Positions 1 to 7,463 are shown, counted from the first letter of the stretch. The stretch: DNA of 11,037 nt from Phycisphaerae bacterium (GCA_016794945.1 JAEUIX010000247.1:1-11037); one strand, 5' to 3'. The notes: generated by a model not told the origin, from the letters alone. Made by a program: numbers and translations.

Positions 1-1082
1 CGGGCGCCGAAGTCGTTCTCGAACCTCGTGCTGATCACGCGGAAACCGGGTTCCACTCGCACCGGGGTGCCAACCGCCACCCGGTGCCACCTCGTGGTCG
101 AGAGCCGGCCGTGAGTCGCCGCTTCGTTCCGGCCGTCGAGCACCACGCCGACGGTCGGCAGGGCGGTACCACCCGCGTCGCCCGAGGCCACGATCATCAC
201 CTGAAACGTCGTGGGCTCCTTGATCTCGAGCACCACGCCCACAGCCGGGTCGGCACTGGCGTTGTTCACGAACGCCCCGCCGGAGGCCGCCGGGTCCTTC
301 TGAACGACCACGCGCCCTCTGCTGAATCGCTCCGGCTTGGCCGCCGTGGCCCAATCCTCAGCTTCGTAGATGGCCAGATTCTCGCCAGGATCAACGGCTC
401 GGACGTACGTCGAGCGGCTCCTGACTTCGCGACCGGAACGGTCGCGGAGCGTTGCGACCAGTTCGACCGGGCCGCTGCTCGTGTCGCCGGGGGCCAGCGT
501 AAACGCCGCGCGTCGAATGGGCCCCTCCTCGGGGCCGCTGACGCTGATGGGCTCGAGTTCCTTGCCTCCGTTGATTCGGACGCGGACGTCGGTCAGCGGG
601 TTGAGCGGATCGTCGAACCACTCCACGCCCACCCCGACGCCTCCCCAGACCACCGACCCGTTCACCGGCGCGATGATCTCAGGCCGAGACTCCAGGCGGC
701 CCCAAGGAGAGGGTCGGTCGACCACCTCGACCTGCATCGACTGGCCGCCGACGCGCAGGGTGGTCCGTCCCGATCGCAGCCCCTCCACGCGAACGGTGCC
801 GAAGTCCAAGCCCTTGAGCACGCCGGCGGCACGAACGATGCGCAGGATCTCGGGGTCGTCGACCGTGGCCTCGGGCGACCGATCGGCCTCTGCGGGTTGA
901 GCCAGGCGGAAGGTGATCACACGCGTCTGGCGAAGCGGCACCAGCGTCGTACCGGTTCCGAAGTCGACGCGGTCGGGAGGGTTGGGGTCGCCGGCTGGGC
1001 CACGTCCGGGCACCTGCGACGCGGCGATGCAGATCGTCAAGAGGCTCGTGAACATCGATGTGGCGGCGCGGCGAGCCATCAT
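1..1082 (-). CDS. Secreted protein with Ig-like domains and a CBM-like domain (C-terminus cut by window edge)
   Basis: The frame is open from ATG 1082 to the window edge: 360 codons with no stop. The start is supported by a Shine-Dalgarno GGAGGG 7 nt upstream; a second ATG follows directly. Residues 1-22 look like a signal peptide (MMARRAAT, then hydrophobic FTSLLTICIAAS), so the product is probably exported. Residues about 40-121 form a beta-rich segment ending in GRTTLRVGGQSMQVEVV, like bacterial Ig or pilus-assembly N-terminal domains. Residues about 133-228 look like a second Ig-like domain. Residues 238-360 begin with IYEAEDWA and end with FRVISTRFENDFGA, which resembles the calcium-dependent carbohydrate-binding domain found in many planctomycete secreted proteins (CBM35/CBM60 type). 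A catalytic domain could lie beyond the edge, but none is visible. It diverges from the phosphatase gene. The reading frame is certain; the domain names are moderately sure and the function is unknown. Confidence 0.8.
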   Translation of the reverse strand, partial: MMARRAATSMFTSLLTICIAASQVPGRGPAGDPNPPDRVDFGTGTTLVPLRQTRVITFRLAQPAEADRSPEATVDDPEILRIVRAAGVLKGLDFGTVRVEGLRSGRTTLRVGGQSMQVEVVDRPSPWGRLESRPEIIAPVNGSVVWGGVGVGVEWFDDPLNPLTDVRVRINGGKELEPISVSGPEEGPIRRAAFTLAPGDTSSGPVELVATLRDRSGREVRSRSTYVRAVDPGENLAIYEAEDWATAAKPERFSRGRVVVQKDPAASGGAFVNNASADPAVGVVLEIKEPTTFQVMIVASGDAGGTALPTVGVVLDGRNEAATHGRLSTTRWHRVAVGTPVRVEPGFRVISTRFENDFGA

Positions 1083-1089
1083 GGCCAAA

Positions 1090-1095
1090 CCCTCC
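1090..1095 (-). promoter_or_regulatory. Shine-Dalgarno site of the secreted CBM-like protein gene
   Basis: GGAGGG on the minus strand, 7 nt before ATG 1082. It matters because most other genes here have no such site. A possible -10 hexamer, TAATCT, lies further upstream at about 1137-1142 without a convincing -35, so this gene probably has a normal leader. Confidence 0.7.
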
Positions 1096-1239
1096 GTGGC
1101 AACCACTCGCTTTCGGCGGTCGTTCCAAACCACAGATTACTCGGTAAACGCTCGCGCGCCTACCGCCCGGGCGCACCATCCCCGCACGCCGAGGCCATCG
1201 GGGGATATGGACGCCCTGCGGGGCCGGTTGCGGCCACCC

Positions 1240-1252
1240 TAGCCTTTGCCCC
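1240..1252 (+). promoter_or_regulatory. Putative -10 element (TAGCCT) directly before the phosphatase start
   Basis: TAGCCT at 1240-1245 is followed by 7 nt and the GTG start at 1253. No Shine-Dalgarno site is present. A start point about 7 nt after the hexamer would fall on the start codon, giving a leaderless transcript. No clear -35 is seen. The call rests mainly on the same arrangement recurring before other genes in the window. Confidence 0.4.
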
Positions 1253-2953
1253 GTGCCCCCCACCCTGACCACCTCCAGCGACGGTTCTGTGACCTTTCAG
1301 ACGCTGATCGGCCCCAGCGGCGGCGATTTCACGTTTGCCCCAACCAAGGCCGTCAGCATCGGGCGAGCCGCCGGGTCGGATATCTGCCTGCTGCACGACA
1401 ACGTCAGCCGGAGGCATGCTTCGGCGGTCAGGCGCGGCGACCAGTGGTTCCTGACCGACGAGGGCAGCAAGTCGGGTACCCATCTCAACGGCGTCCGGCT
1501 GGCGCCTGGCGTGGCGACCCTTGTCCGGCCGGGGGACATCGTCAAGATCGGTCCCTGGACATTTCGTGTTCTCGGCCCCGGCGGCGCGGGCGCGGCGGAG
1601 TCCACCTACACGCTGGCACGCACCATCGACGATGGGCCGGCGTCCGGCGCTCGGCTGGAACGGTCGTACGTCAACGAGGGCGTGCTGGCCTCCGACAAGC
1701 GGCTGCGCATGCTGGTCGAGTTCATCCAGCGACTGGGCGCAGCGCAGGCCTCGGCGGCCGGTCCGGCCGCGGAGCAGGCGATGGCGTCGGCGGCGCTGGA
1801 TTCGGTGCTCAAGGGCTCCGGCTACGCACGCGGTGCGGTGCTGCGGCGCGCCGGCCAGGGCAACGAAGTCGAGGTGATCGCCGCGGTGCGAAGCGACACG
1901 GCCGACACCAGCGGCTTCGAGTTCTCGACGTCGCTGGTCAACCAGGCGTCGCGGGGCGAACTGGCGATCCTCACCCGGGAAGCGGGCTCCCAGGGCGTGG
2001 GGCTCAACTCGATCGCCGACTTGCGTATCCACTCGGCGTTGTGCGCCCCGATCCTGCTGGGCGACAACGTCGAAGGGTTTCTGTACCTGGACGCCCGAAA
2101 CAGCGAGCGCACCGTGCGCACCGACGCCGCCGGCTTCTGCGAGGCGGCGGCCAAGGCGTACGGGCTCGCCCTGGCCAACCTGCGGCGGATCTCGCTGGAG
2201 GAGCGGCAGCGGACCCTTCAGGAGGAACTGACGGCCGCCCGCCGGGCCCAGGACATGATCCTGCCGCCCCGTCAGGGCGACCACGGACCGTTCCGCTACG
2301 CCATGCGGATGCAGCCGGGTCTCTACGTCGCGGGCGACCTGTTCGACTTTGTGCCGCTGGGCGACGGGCGGGTGATGGCCTGCATCGGCGACGTGGTGGG
2401 CCACGGCATCGGCCCGGCGATGCTCATGGCGATTGTGCAGTCGCATCTGCACGCGCAGATCCGACTGTGCCCCGACCCGGCACAGGCGGTGATGGAGGTG
2501 AACCGGTACGCCTGTCCGCGTGCCGCGGGCGGGAAATTCGTCTCGTTGTGGGTCGGCGTGTTCGAGGCCGACGGCACGCTGCGGTACATCGACTGCGGGC
2601 ACGGCCACTGGATGATCGGCCGGCCGGGCGCGGGCTGGTCGCACCCCGGCAGCGACCACGCGGGGATACCGATCGGCATCGAACCCGACTATCCCTACGA
2701 AACGCAGACGATCCACCTGCCGCGAGACAGCCGCGTGCTGCTGCACTCCGACGGAATCACCGAGCAGCGCAACCCAGGCGGCGACGAGATGTTCGGCAAG
2801 AACCGCCTGGCCGAGGTGGTGTCCGTCGGGACGGGCGGCGATCCGACGGCCCTGACCGACCGTGTGTTCGCCAGCGTTCGGCAGTTCGCCGGTCTGTCGC
2901 CGGATGCCGCGATGGACGACGACGCTACGGCCGCGGTGATCGAGTTCGCCTGA
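1253..2953 (+). CDS. FHA-GAF-PP2C (RsbU/SpoIIE-type) serine/threonine protein phosphatase
   Basis: A 566-residue cytosolic protein starting at GTG; no signal peptide or membrane helix is seen. Residues about 12-108 are an FHA phosphothreonine-binding domain: SIGRAAGSDI (GR at 37-38), then VSRRHA with S52 and H55, then SGTHLNG. Residues about 150-312 fit a GAF-type sensory domain (LRIHSALCAPILLGDNVEGF). Residues 315-339 are a helical linker ending in AQDMILPP, typical of RsbU-like phosphatases. Residues about 345-566 are a PP2C/SpoIIE catalytic domain with the expected metal-binding acidic residues: D362 in AGDLFDF, D380 in GDVVGHGIGPAM, D500 in SDGITEQRNP and DDDATAAVIE near the end. Family knowledge suggests it dephosphorylates a serine/threonine phosphoprotein, perhaps an anti-sigma antagonist, in response to a ligand or an FHA partner. 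No such partner is adjacent. It lies 33 bp upstream of the parvulin-like gene. Confidence 0.93.
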   Translation: MPPTLTTSSDGSVTFQTLIGPSGGDFTFAPTKAVSIGRAAGSDICLLHDNVSRRHASAVRRGDQWFLTDEGSKSGTHLNGVRLAPGVATLVRPGDIVKIGPWTFRVLGPGGAGAAESTYTLARTIDDGPASGARLERSYVNEGVLASDKRLRMLVEFIQRLGAAQASAAGPAAEQAMASAALDSVLKGSGYARGAVLRRAGQGNEVEVIAAVRSDTADTSGFEFSTSLVNQASRGELAILTREAGSQGVGLNSIADLRIHSALCAPILLGDNVEGFLYLDARNSERTVRTDAAGFCEAAAKAYGLALANLRRISLEERQRTLQEELTAARRAQDMILPPRQGDHGPFRYAMRMQPGLYVAGDLFDFVPLGDGRVMACIGDVVGHGIGPAMLMAIVQSHLHAQIRLCPDPAQAVMEVNRYACPRAAGGKFVSLWVGVFEADGTLRYIDCGHGHWMIGRPGAGWSHPGSDHAGIPIGIEPDYPYETQTIHLPRDSRVLLHSDGITEQRNPGGDEMFGKNRLAEVVSVGTGGDPTALTDRVFASVRQFAGLSPDAAMDDDATAAVIEFA

Positions 2954-2975
2954 GCGGTCCGGGCCGATCGCCCCG

Positions 2976-2986
2976 TAGACTGCGCC
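2976..2986 (+). promoter_or_regulatory. Putative -10 element (TAGACT) of the parvulin-like gene
   Basis: TAGACT at 2976-2981 lies 5 nt before ATG 2987 in the 33-bp gap after the phosphatase stop. The gap has no Shine-Dalgarno site. This matches the TANACT arrangement before other genes and suggests a leaderless transcript independent of the phosphatase gene. No clear -35 is present. Confidence 0.5.
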
Positions 2987-3958
2987 ATGTTCACCGCGAT
3001 CTTCCTTGGCCTGTTCACGGTGGCCGCCGGTGTCCGTTCGGCGCCGCCGCCCCGGGAGTCCGGGGCCCGTCCGGTGGCGATCATCGACGATGCGGCCGTG
3101 ACTTGGAACGACCTGCGGCCGGCGCTGTGCGAGGCCGCGGGCGCCGCCGTGCTCGCTGACGCAGTTCTGGACGTGCGCCTGTCGCGACGGGCGGCCGCCC
3201 GGGGTATCGCGGTGACCGACGGCGACCTGGCCCGCGAACGCGACCTGCTGCTGGAGCGATTGCCGGCGCAGGACCCCGACCGCGCTGCGGACGTGCTCGG
3301 CACGCTGCGACGCGCTCGGGGGCTCGGCGACGCTCGGTTCCCCGCCCTGCTGCGCCGCAACGCGCTGCTCCGGGCTCTGGTGGCCGACGCCGTGGTGATC
3401 AACGATGCGGTGCTCCGCCAGGCCTACGCCGTGAAGTACGGGCCCAGGACCGTTGGACGCGTCATCGCCGTCTCCACGCAGCAGGAAGCGGCCGAGATAC
3501 ACCGGGACATCGCCCGGCTGGCCGCCGCCGCGCGCCCGGCCGGTGCCGCCCCGGACGATGAGTCAGTGCCGGCCCACCTTTTCGGCCAGTTCGCAGCGGA
3601 ACGCTCCCGCGACGCCTCGGCCGCCCGCGCCGGCCAGCTTGAGCCGTTCAGCCTCGACGACCCGGACACGCCGGCGGCGCTCCGATCGGCCGCGGCGACG
3701 CTCGCCGTTGGCCGGATGAGCCGGGTGCTGGCGCTTGATTCGGGGTACGCGATCCTGCTGGTGACAGGGAGGGTTCCGGCTGCGGACGTGCCGTTCGAGT
3801 CGGTACGCGACGCGCTGGAGGCCGAAAGCCGCCTGCGGCAGCAGCGGATGCTGATGCAGGACCTGGCCGATCGCCTGCTGGCCGAGCCCGGGGTCAGCGT
3901 GATGGACCGCGACCTGGGCTGGGCCTGGCGAACGCGCGCCGGGGCCACGTCGCCCTGA
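2987..3958 (+). CDS. SurA/PrsA-like periplasmic protein with a degenerate parvulin domain
   Basis: A 323-residue protein with an N-terminal hydrophobic segment (MFTAIFLGLFTVAAGVRSA), probably a signal peptide, so likely periplasmic. Residues about 29-45 (VAIIDDAAVTWNDLRPAL) match the opening of SurA/PrsA-type chaperones, normally a VNGE-x-IT-xSDL pattern. A mostly helical region follows to about 148. Residues about 150-265 resemble a parvulin peptidyl-prolyl isomerase domain: AGQLEPFSLDD in place of GGxLG, then LAVGRMSRVLALDSGYAILLV, the usual L-x-x-G-x-x-S-x-V-x-x-x-x-GYHII element. Both usual parvulin histidines seem absent: RHIL is read here as GRVIAV, and GYHII as GYAIL. That suggests a chaperone without isomerase activity (inference). 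The C-terminal helix (residues 270-300) is SurA-like. Its stop lies 8 bp from the convergent mutS stop. Confidence 0.8.
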   Translation: MFTAIFLGLFTVAAGVRSAPPPRESGARPVAIIDDAAVTWNDLRPALCEAAGAAVLADAVLDVRLSRRAAARGIAVTDGDLARERDLLLERLPAQDPDRAADVLGTLRRARGLGDARFPALLRRNALLRALVADAVVINDAVLRQAYAVKYGPRTVGRVIAVSTQQEAAEIHRDIARLAAAARPAGAAPDDESVPAHLFGQFAAERSRDASAARAGQLEPFSLDDPDTPAALRSAAATLAVGRMSRVLALDSGYAILLVTGRVPAADVPFESVRDALEAESRLRQQRMLMQDLADRLLAEPGVSVMDRDLGWAWRTRAGATSP

Positions 3959-3966
3959 CCGGCGCG

Positions 3967-6780
3967 TCATTCTCCGGAGCGACGGGCCAGCCCCTGGATT
4001 CGCCGCAGCTCGTCGAACGCCTGCAGCGGCGTGATGGCGTCGATCTTCACTTCTCGCAGGGCGTCGACCGCCGGGTGCGGAAGGTACTCGGTGAACAGCG
4101 GCAATTGGCCCGCCGGCGCCGGGGCCGGCCGTGGGGAGTTCGTCGGCGCCGCCGCGGGCCCGCCCGCGCCGGCGACCGAGAGCGACTCGAGGATCTCGCC
4201 CGCGCGGGCGATGACCGCCGGGGGGATGCCCGCCAGCCGGGCCACGTGAATGCCGTACGAACGGTCGGTCCGCCCTGGCACGATCCGGTGCAGGAAGGCG
4301 ATGTGATCGTGGCCCGACTCGTCGGTCCATTCGCGCACCGACACGTGCAGATTCGTCACGCGACCCTCCAACCGCTCCTGCAGGCTCGTCAGTTCGTGGT
4401 AGTGAGTCGCGAACAGCGTGCGCGGGCCGCCGTTGCCCCGCGGCGGCGGCTCGGAGACGGCCAGCCGTTCGGCCACCGCCCAGGCCAGCGACAGGCCGTC
4501 GAGCGTGCTGGTGCCGCGGCCGATCTCGTCGAGCACCACCAGCGACCGCGCCGTTGCGTGGTGCAGGATGCTGGCGGTCTCGGTCATCTCGACCATGAAG
4601 GTGCTCTGCCCGGCGAAAAGCGCATCGTCCGCTCCGACGCGGGTGAAGATGCGGTCGGTCAGGCCGATGGTCGCCTCTTCCGCGGGCACGAAGCTGCCGG
4701 TGTGCGCCAGCAGCACAAGCAGCGCTGTCTGGCGGATGAAAGTGCTCTTGCCCGCCATGTTGGGCCCGGTGATCAGCGCCAGCGACGGCCCGTCGCCGCC
4801 GAGCGACAGGTCGTTGGGCACGAACGCGTTCTCCAGCAATTCGTCGAGCACCGGGTGTCGGCCCTGGCGCACCGCCAGCACCGGATCGGACGAGAGCACG
4901 GGCCGGACCCACCGCCGGGCCACCGCCTTCTCGGCGAAGGCCGCCAGAACGTCGAGTTCCGCCGCGGCGTCGCCGAAAGCCGCGATCGGCCCCAGGACGC
5001 AGCCGGCCAGATCGCACAGCGCATCGAACATGGCCTGTTCGCGGGCCACGGCCCGGGTGCTGGCGGTGGTGACCTTGTCCTCGAACTCCTTGAGTTCGGG
5101 GGTGATGAACCGCTCGGCTCCGGTGAGCGTCTGGCGACGGGAGAAGCCGGCCGGCGCTCGAGCCGCTTGGGCCTTGGGCAGTTCGATGTAGTACCCGAAG
5201 ATCCGGTTGTACCCCACCTTCAGGCTCGGTAGACCGTGTTCGGCCACCAATCGGGCCTGGTACTCGGCCAGCCATTGGCCGGCGCTGGTCTTCAGCCGCC
5301 GGGCCTCGTCGAGTTCCGCGTCCACGCCGTCGCGGATCAGGCCGCCGTCGCGCAGGTGCGCGGGGGGGTCGTCCACGCACGTTTCGGCGATGCGATCGGA
5401 CAGGGGACGGACCCGCTCGGCGGCCGTTTCGAATCGCTGGCGGTGGTCGGCCATGGCCGGGGCGTTGGTCGTGCAGGCCGACAGCGCCTCGACCTGGGCC
5501 AGCGACCGTGCCAGCGCGACCAGGTCACGGGGCGTTGCCCGGCGCAGCGCGATGCGGGCGGCGATGCGCTGCACGTCCTGCACGGGGGCCAAGGCCGCAC
5601 GCAATTCCTCGGCGGCACGCCGGTCGGCCACGAGTGTCGCCACAATCGCCTGGCGGGCGTTGATCGGCTCCGGCCGGGCCAGGGGGCGGCAGAGCCACTG
5701 ACGAACGAGCCGTCGGCCCATCGGCGTCCGTGGCGAAGCCCGTCCCGTGAAGATGCTCGCCAGCGAACCGTCCACCGTGCCGGGCGCGCCCGAAGGCCGA
5801 TCGGTCCGACCCGTGCGCATCGTGCGGTCGATCTCCAGCGAGCGGAATGTCGAGGCGTCGAGCATCAGCTCGTCGCCCGGCTCCTCGCGGTGGGGCGGCC
5901 GCAGGTGCGCCAGCGTCCCGACGGGGCGCCGCGCTCCGGGAGAGACTTCCGTTTCGCCGCCGCGAGGCGCCGCCATCGCACGCAGGTAGCGAACCACCGC
6001 CCCCGCCGGGCCGACCAACGGGTCGTCATCCGCCAGGCCGAAACCCGCGAGCGTGTGCACCCCAAACTGCTCACGCAGGGCCTCCCCGGCCTCGCCGGGG
6101 CGGAAGTGCCACTGCGGCTGCGCCGTGCCGGCGATTCCCAGGGCCGACAGCATCGGCGCCAGCCGGGCCGGCGGGGCCCCGTCCAGCGTCCCCGGGTAGA
6201 GCACTTCCGACACGCCGCGACGGGCCAGCTCGTCGGCCGCGGCCTGCGGAGCGCACCGCAGCAGTGAGAACGCGCCGGTGGAGAGTTCGACGACCGCCAT
6301 CGCGCAGGTTGAGGCGTGGAGCACCGGTCCGGCGGGGGTGGGGGGCTCGTCCGGAGGGAAGCAGACGGCCGCCAGCGCCCCGGCCTGATCGTCGGCCAGC
6401 AGCGTTTCATCGACGAGGGTTCCCGGCGTCAGGACCCGAGTGACGTCGCGCTCGATCACGCCCTTGGCCTCGGCGGCGTCCTGCACCTGATCGCACACCG
6501 CCACGCGGAAGCCCTGCTCGATCAGCCGGCGCAGGTACGTCTCGAGCTGGTGGTACGGCATGCCGCACATCGGCACGCCGGCGGTGCGTTGCGTGAGCGT
6601 CAGGCCGATCGCCCGAGAGACGGTCACCGCATCGTCATCGAACATCTCGTAGAAGTCACCGATCCGAAACAGCAGGATGCACCCCGGGTGCGCCTTCTTG
6701 AACCGGGCGTACTGACGCATCGCGGGTGTGTCCCGCGGGTCATTGCCGCCCGACTTGGCGCTGGGGCCGCTCGCTGCCAT
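3967..6780 (-). CDS. mutS: DNA mismatch repair protein MutS
   Basis: A 937-residue protein from ATG 6780. It recognises mismatches and small loops in DNA and, with ATP, recruits MutL. Domain I carries the mismatch-reading Phe-x-Glu motif in RIGDFYEMFD (F43, E45). The core follows with SIFTGRASPRTPMGRRL and the lever/clamp segment (LKVGYNRIFGYYIEL). The ATPase domain has Walker A GPNMAGKST (672-680), Walker B VVLDEIGRGTSTLDG (from 748) and FATHYHEL (790-797). The C-terminus ends in ITPLQAFDELRRIQGL, the usual tail element. It is longer than the E. coli protein (853 residues), mainly through loops at about 270-306 and 325-338 and a Pro/Ala-rich stretch at about 870-892. GTG 6786 would add two residues but sits only 2 nt after the likely -10 element, so ATG 6780 is preferred. 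Confidence 0.97.
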   Translation of the reverse strand: MAASGPSAKSGGNDPRDTPAMRQYARFKKAHPGCILLFRIGDFYEMFDDDAVTVSRAIGLTLTQRTAGVPMCGMPYHQLETYLRRLIEQGFRVAVCDQVQDAAEAKGVIERDVTRVLTPGTLVDETLLADDQAGALAAVCFPPDEPPTPAGPVLHASTCAMAVVELSTGAFSLLRCAPQAAADELARRGVSEVLYPGTLDGAPPARLAPMLSALGIAGTAQPQWHFRPGEAGEALREQFGVHTLAGFGLADDDPLVGPAGAVVRYLRAMAAPRGGETEVSPGARRPVGTLAHLRPPHREEPGDELMLDASTFRSLEIDRTMRTGRTDRPSGAPGTVDGSLASIFTGRASPRTPMGRRLVRQWLCRPLARPEPINARQAIVATLVADRRAAEELRAALAPVQDVQRIAARIALRRATPRDLVALARSLAQVEALSACTTNAPAMADHRQRFETAAERVRPLSDRIAETCVDDPPAHLRDGGLIRDGVDAELDEARRLKTSAGQWLAEYQARLVAEHGLPSLKVGYNRIFGYYIELPKAQAARAPAGFSRRQTLTGAERFITPELKEFEDKVTTASTRAVAREQAMFDALCDLAGCVLGPIAAFGDAAAELDVLAAFAEKAVARRWVRPVLSSDPVLAVRQGRHPVLDELLENAFVPNDLSLGGDGPSLALITGPNMAGKSTFIRQTALLVLLAHTGSFVPAEEATIGLTDRIFTRVGADDALFAGQSTFMVEMTETASILHHATARSLVVLDEIGRGTSTLDGLSLAWAVAERLAVSEPPPRGNGGPRTLFATHYHELTSLQERLEGRVTNLHVSVREWTDESGHDHIAFLHRIVPGRTDRSYGIHVARLAGIPPAVIARAGEILESLSVAGAGGPAAAPTNSPRPAPAPAGQLPLFTEYLPHPAVDALREVKIDAITPLQAFDELRRIQGLARRSGE

Positions 6781-6794
6781 CCGCACAGAAGATA
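6781..6794 (-). promoter_or_regulatory. Putative -10 element (TATCTT) of mutS
   Basis: TATCTT on the minus strand at 6794-6789 is followed by 8 nt and ATG 6780, so the transcript would start at or one or two bases before the ATG. No Shine-Dalgarno site is present. The -35 region would fall inside the large hairpin at 6795-6831, and no TTGACA-like box is visible there. Confidence 0.4.
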
Positions 6795-6831
6795 GCCGCC
6801 GCGGCCCGGGGGGCGCCCGGGTCGCGGCGGC
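6795..6831 (-). terminator. Large GC-rich hairpin between the 142-aa membrane gene and mutS; possible terminator
   Basis: The arms at 6795-6810 and 6816-6831 pair over 16 positions with a 5-nt loop; the single exception is 6804/6822, which is G-U in plus-strand RNA and C-A in minus-strand RNA. In minus-strand transcripts the hairpin follows the membrane-protein stop (6863) by about 30 nt and is followed by TATCTTCTGT, a weak U-rich tail. It could terminate that transcript. It also directly abuts the mutS -10 element, so it may be a DNA-level feature instead. Confidence 0.5.
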
Positions 6832-6862
6832 AATAGTCGGTCAAACTGGAGAATCGTGCCGG

Positions 6863-7291
6863 TTACGGCTTGAGGATCTCAAGGCGAATGAGCAGCAGCA
6901 GCACCGCGACCACCAGCGCCGTCAGGCCCACCGGGATCTGGATCCCCGCGATCTTCTTGCGGATTTCCTCGCCCTTGGCGCCGGCGGCCGTGCCGGGCTT
7001 GAAGATGAACTGGGCCAGCAGCACGAAGCCGAGCAGGAAGCCAAGCAGCAACTGGCAGAGCATGGCCACGATGGCGATGATGCCGAAGTAGTGCTTGAAC
7101 GCGCTGCCGATGTTCGGCACGATGTCGATCAAGTTGATCACGCCGAGGATCAGCGTCACCAGCCCGATCAGCCCGCCGAACTGGGCGAGCTTGTCCAGCA
7201 TCGGCTTGGCGTTCGGCTTCTTGGAGAGCAGCATCGGGGCCGCTGCCAGCAGGCCGCAGAGCACCAGAGAGAGCAAATGAACCCATTGCAT
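6863..7291 (-). CDS. Small four-helix membrane protein, function unknown
   Basis: A 142-residue protein starting at ATG 7291, chosen because a Shine-Dalgarno AAGGGG lies 8 nt upstream; the frame extends further upstream, but that part has no hydrophobic or coding character. Four membrane helices are visible: about residues 4-22 (VHLLSLVLCGLLAAAPMLL), 37-59 (LAQFGGLIGLVTLILGVINLIDI), 68-94 (HYFGIIAIVAMLCQLLLGFLLGFVLLA) and 117-136 (IPVGLTALVVAVLLLLIRLE). Short Lys-rich loops (SKKPNAKPMLDK, KGEEIRKK) probably face the cytoplasm. I do not recognise the family and assign no function. It lies between tRNA-Ala and mutS on the same strand and has its own leader of about 100 nt or more. It uses more AT-rich codons (Ile, Lys, Phe, Met) than its neighbours, as expected for a membrane protein. 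Confidence 0.85.
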   Translation of the reverse strand: MQWVHLLSLVLCGLLAAAPMLLSKKPNAKPMLDKLAQFGGLIGLVTLILGVINLIDIVPNIGSAFKHYFGIIAIVAMLCQLLLGFLLGFVLLAQFIFKPGTAAGAKGEEIRKKIAGIQIPVGLTALVVAVLLLLIRLEILKP

Positions 7292-7299
7292 GTGGAATT

Positions 7300-7305
7300 C
7301 CCCTT
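7300..7305 (-). promoter_or_regulatory. Shine-Dalgarno site of the 142-aa membrane protein gene
   Basis: AAGGGG on the minus strand, 8 nt before ATG 7291. It decides the start over longer in-frame options. It is part of a short inverted repeat (CCCCAAGGGG), whose 2-nt loop is too tight for a stable hairpin. Confidence 0.7.
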
Positions 7306-7420
7306 GGGGTTGTGGGCGGCGTGGGTGGTTACCCTGCCGATAGTGTGCGGATATCGGACGTACGTGTCTCGAATCCACACATCTGTGCGATTTCCCAGGG
7401 GTGGGGGGCCAGCCCCGGCC

Positions 7421-7452
7421 CAAAAAGCGACAAGGCCCGGCATGGCCGGGCC
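7421..7452 (-). terminator. Intrinsic terminator after tRNA-Ala
   Basis: Just downstream of the tRNA on the minus strand is an 8-bp stem of GGCCCGGC paired with GCCGGGCC around a 3-nt loop (7434-7452). TTGTCGCTTTTT follows, an imperfect but U-rich tail. Position and shape fit a Rho-independent terminator for the tRNA transcript. Confidence 0.7.
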
Positions 7453-7463
7453 CTGTCCTTCAG

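Noticed and set aside
1246..3159. A 637-codon plus-strand frame overlapping the phosphatase in another frame
   Set aside because: Arg/Gly-rich shadow; all catalytic motifs are in the 1253-2953 frame.
1160..3502. A 780-codon open frame on the minus strand opposite the phosphatase and parvulin-like genes
   Set aside because: Low-complexity Arg/His/Gly/Val composition, no motifs, and fully antisense to a protein with clear FHA, GAF and PP2C motifs.
3563..5380. A 605-codon minus-strand frame overlapping mutS
   Set aside because: Out of frame with MutS motifs and Arg/Pro/Gly-rich; a shadow of mutS.
7358..7365. ACGTACGT palindrome upstream of the membrane-protein gene
   Set aside because: Only 8 bp, with no second copy or clear promoter relation; it may be chance.
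7292..7423. Extended start of the small membrane protein at 7423
   Set aside because: The extra 44 residues have no membrane or domain character, and a good Shine-Dalgarno site supports ATG 7291.
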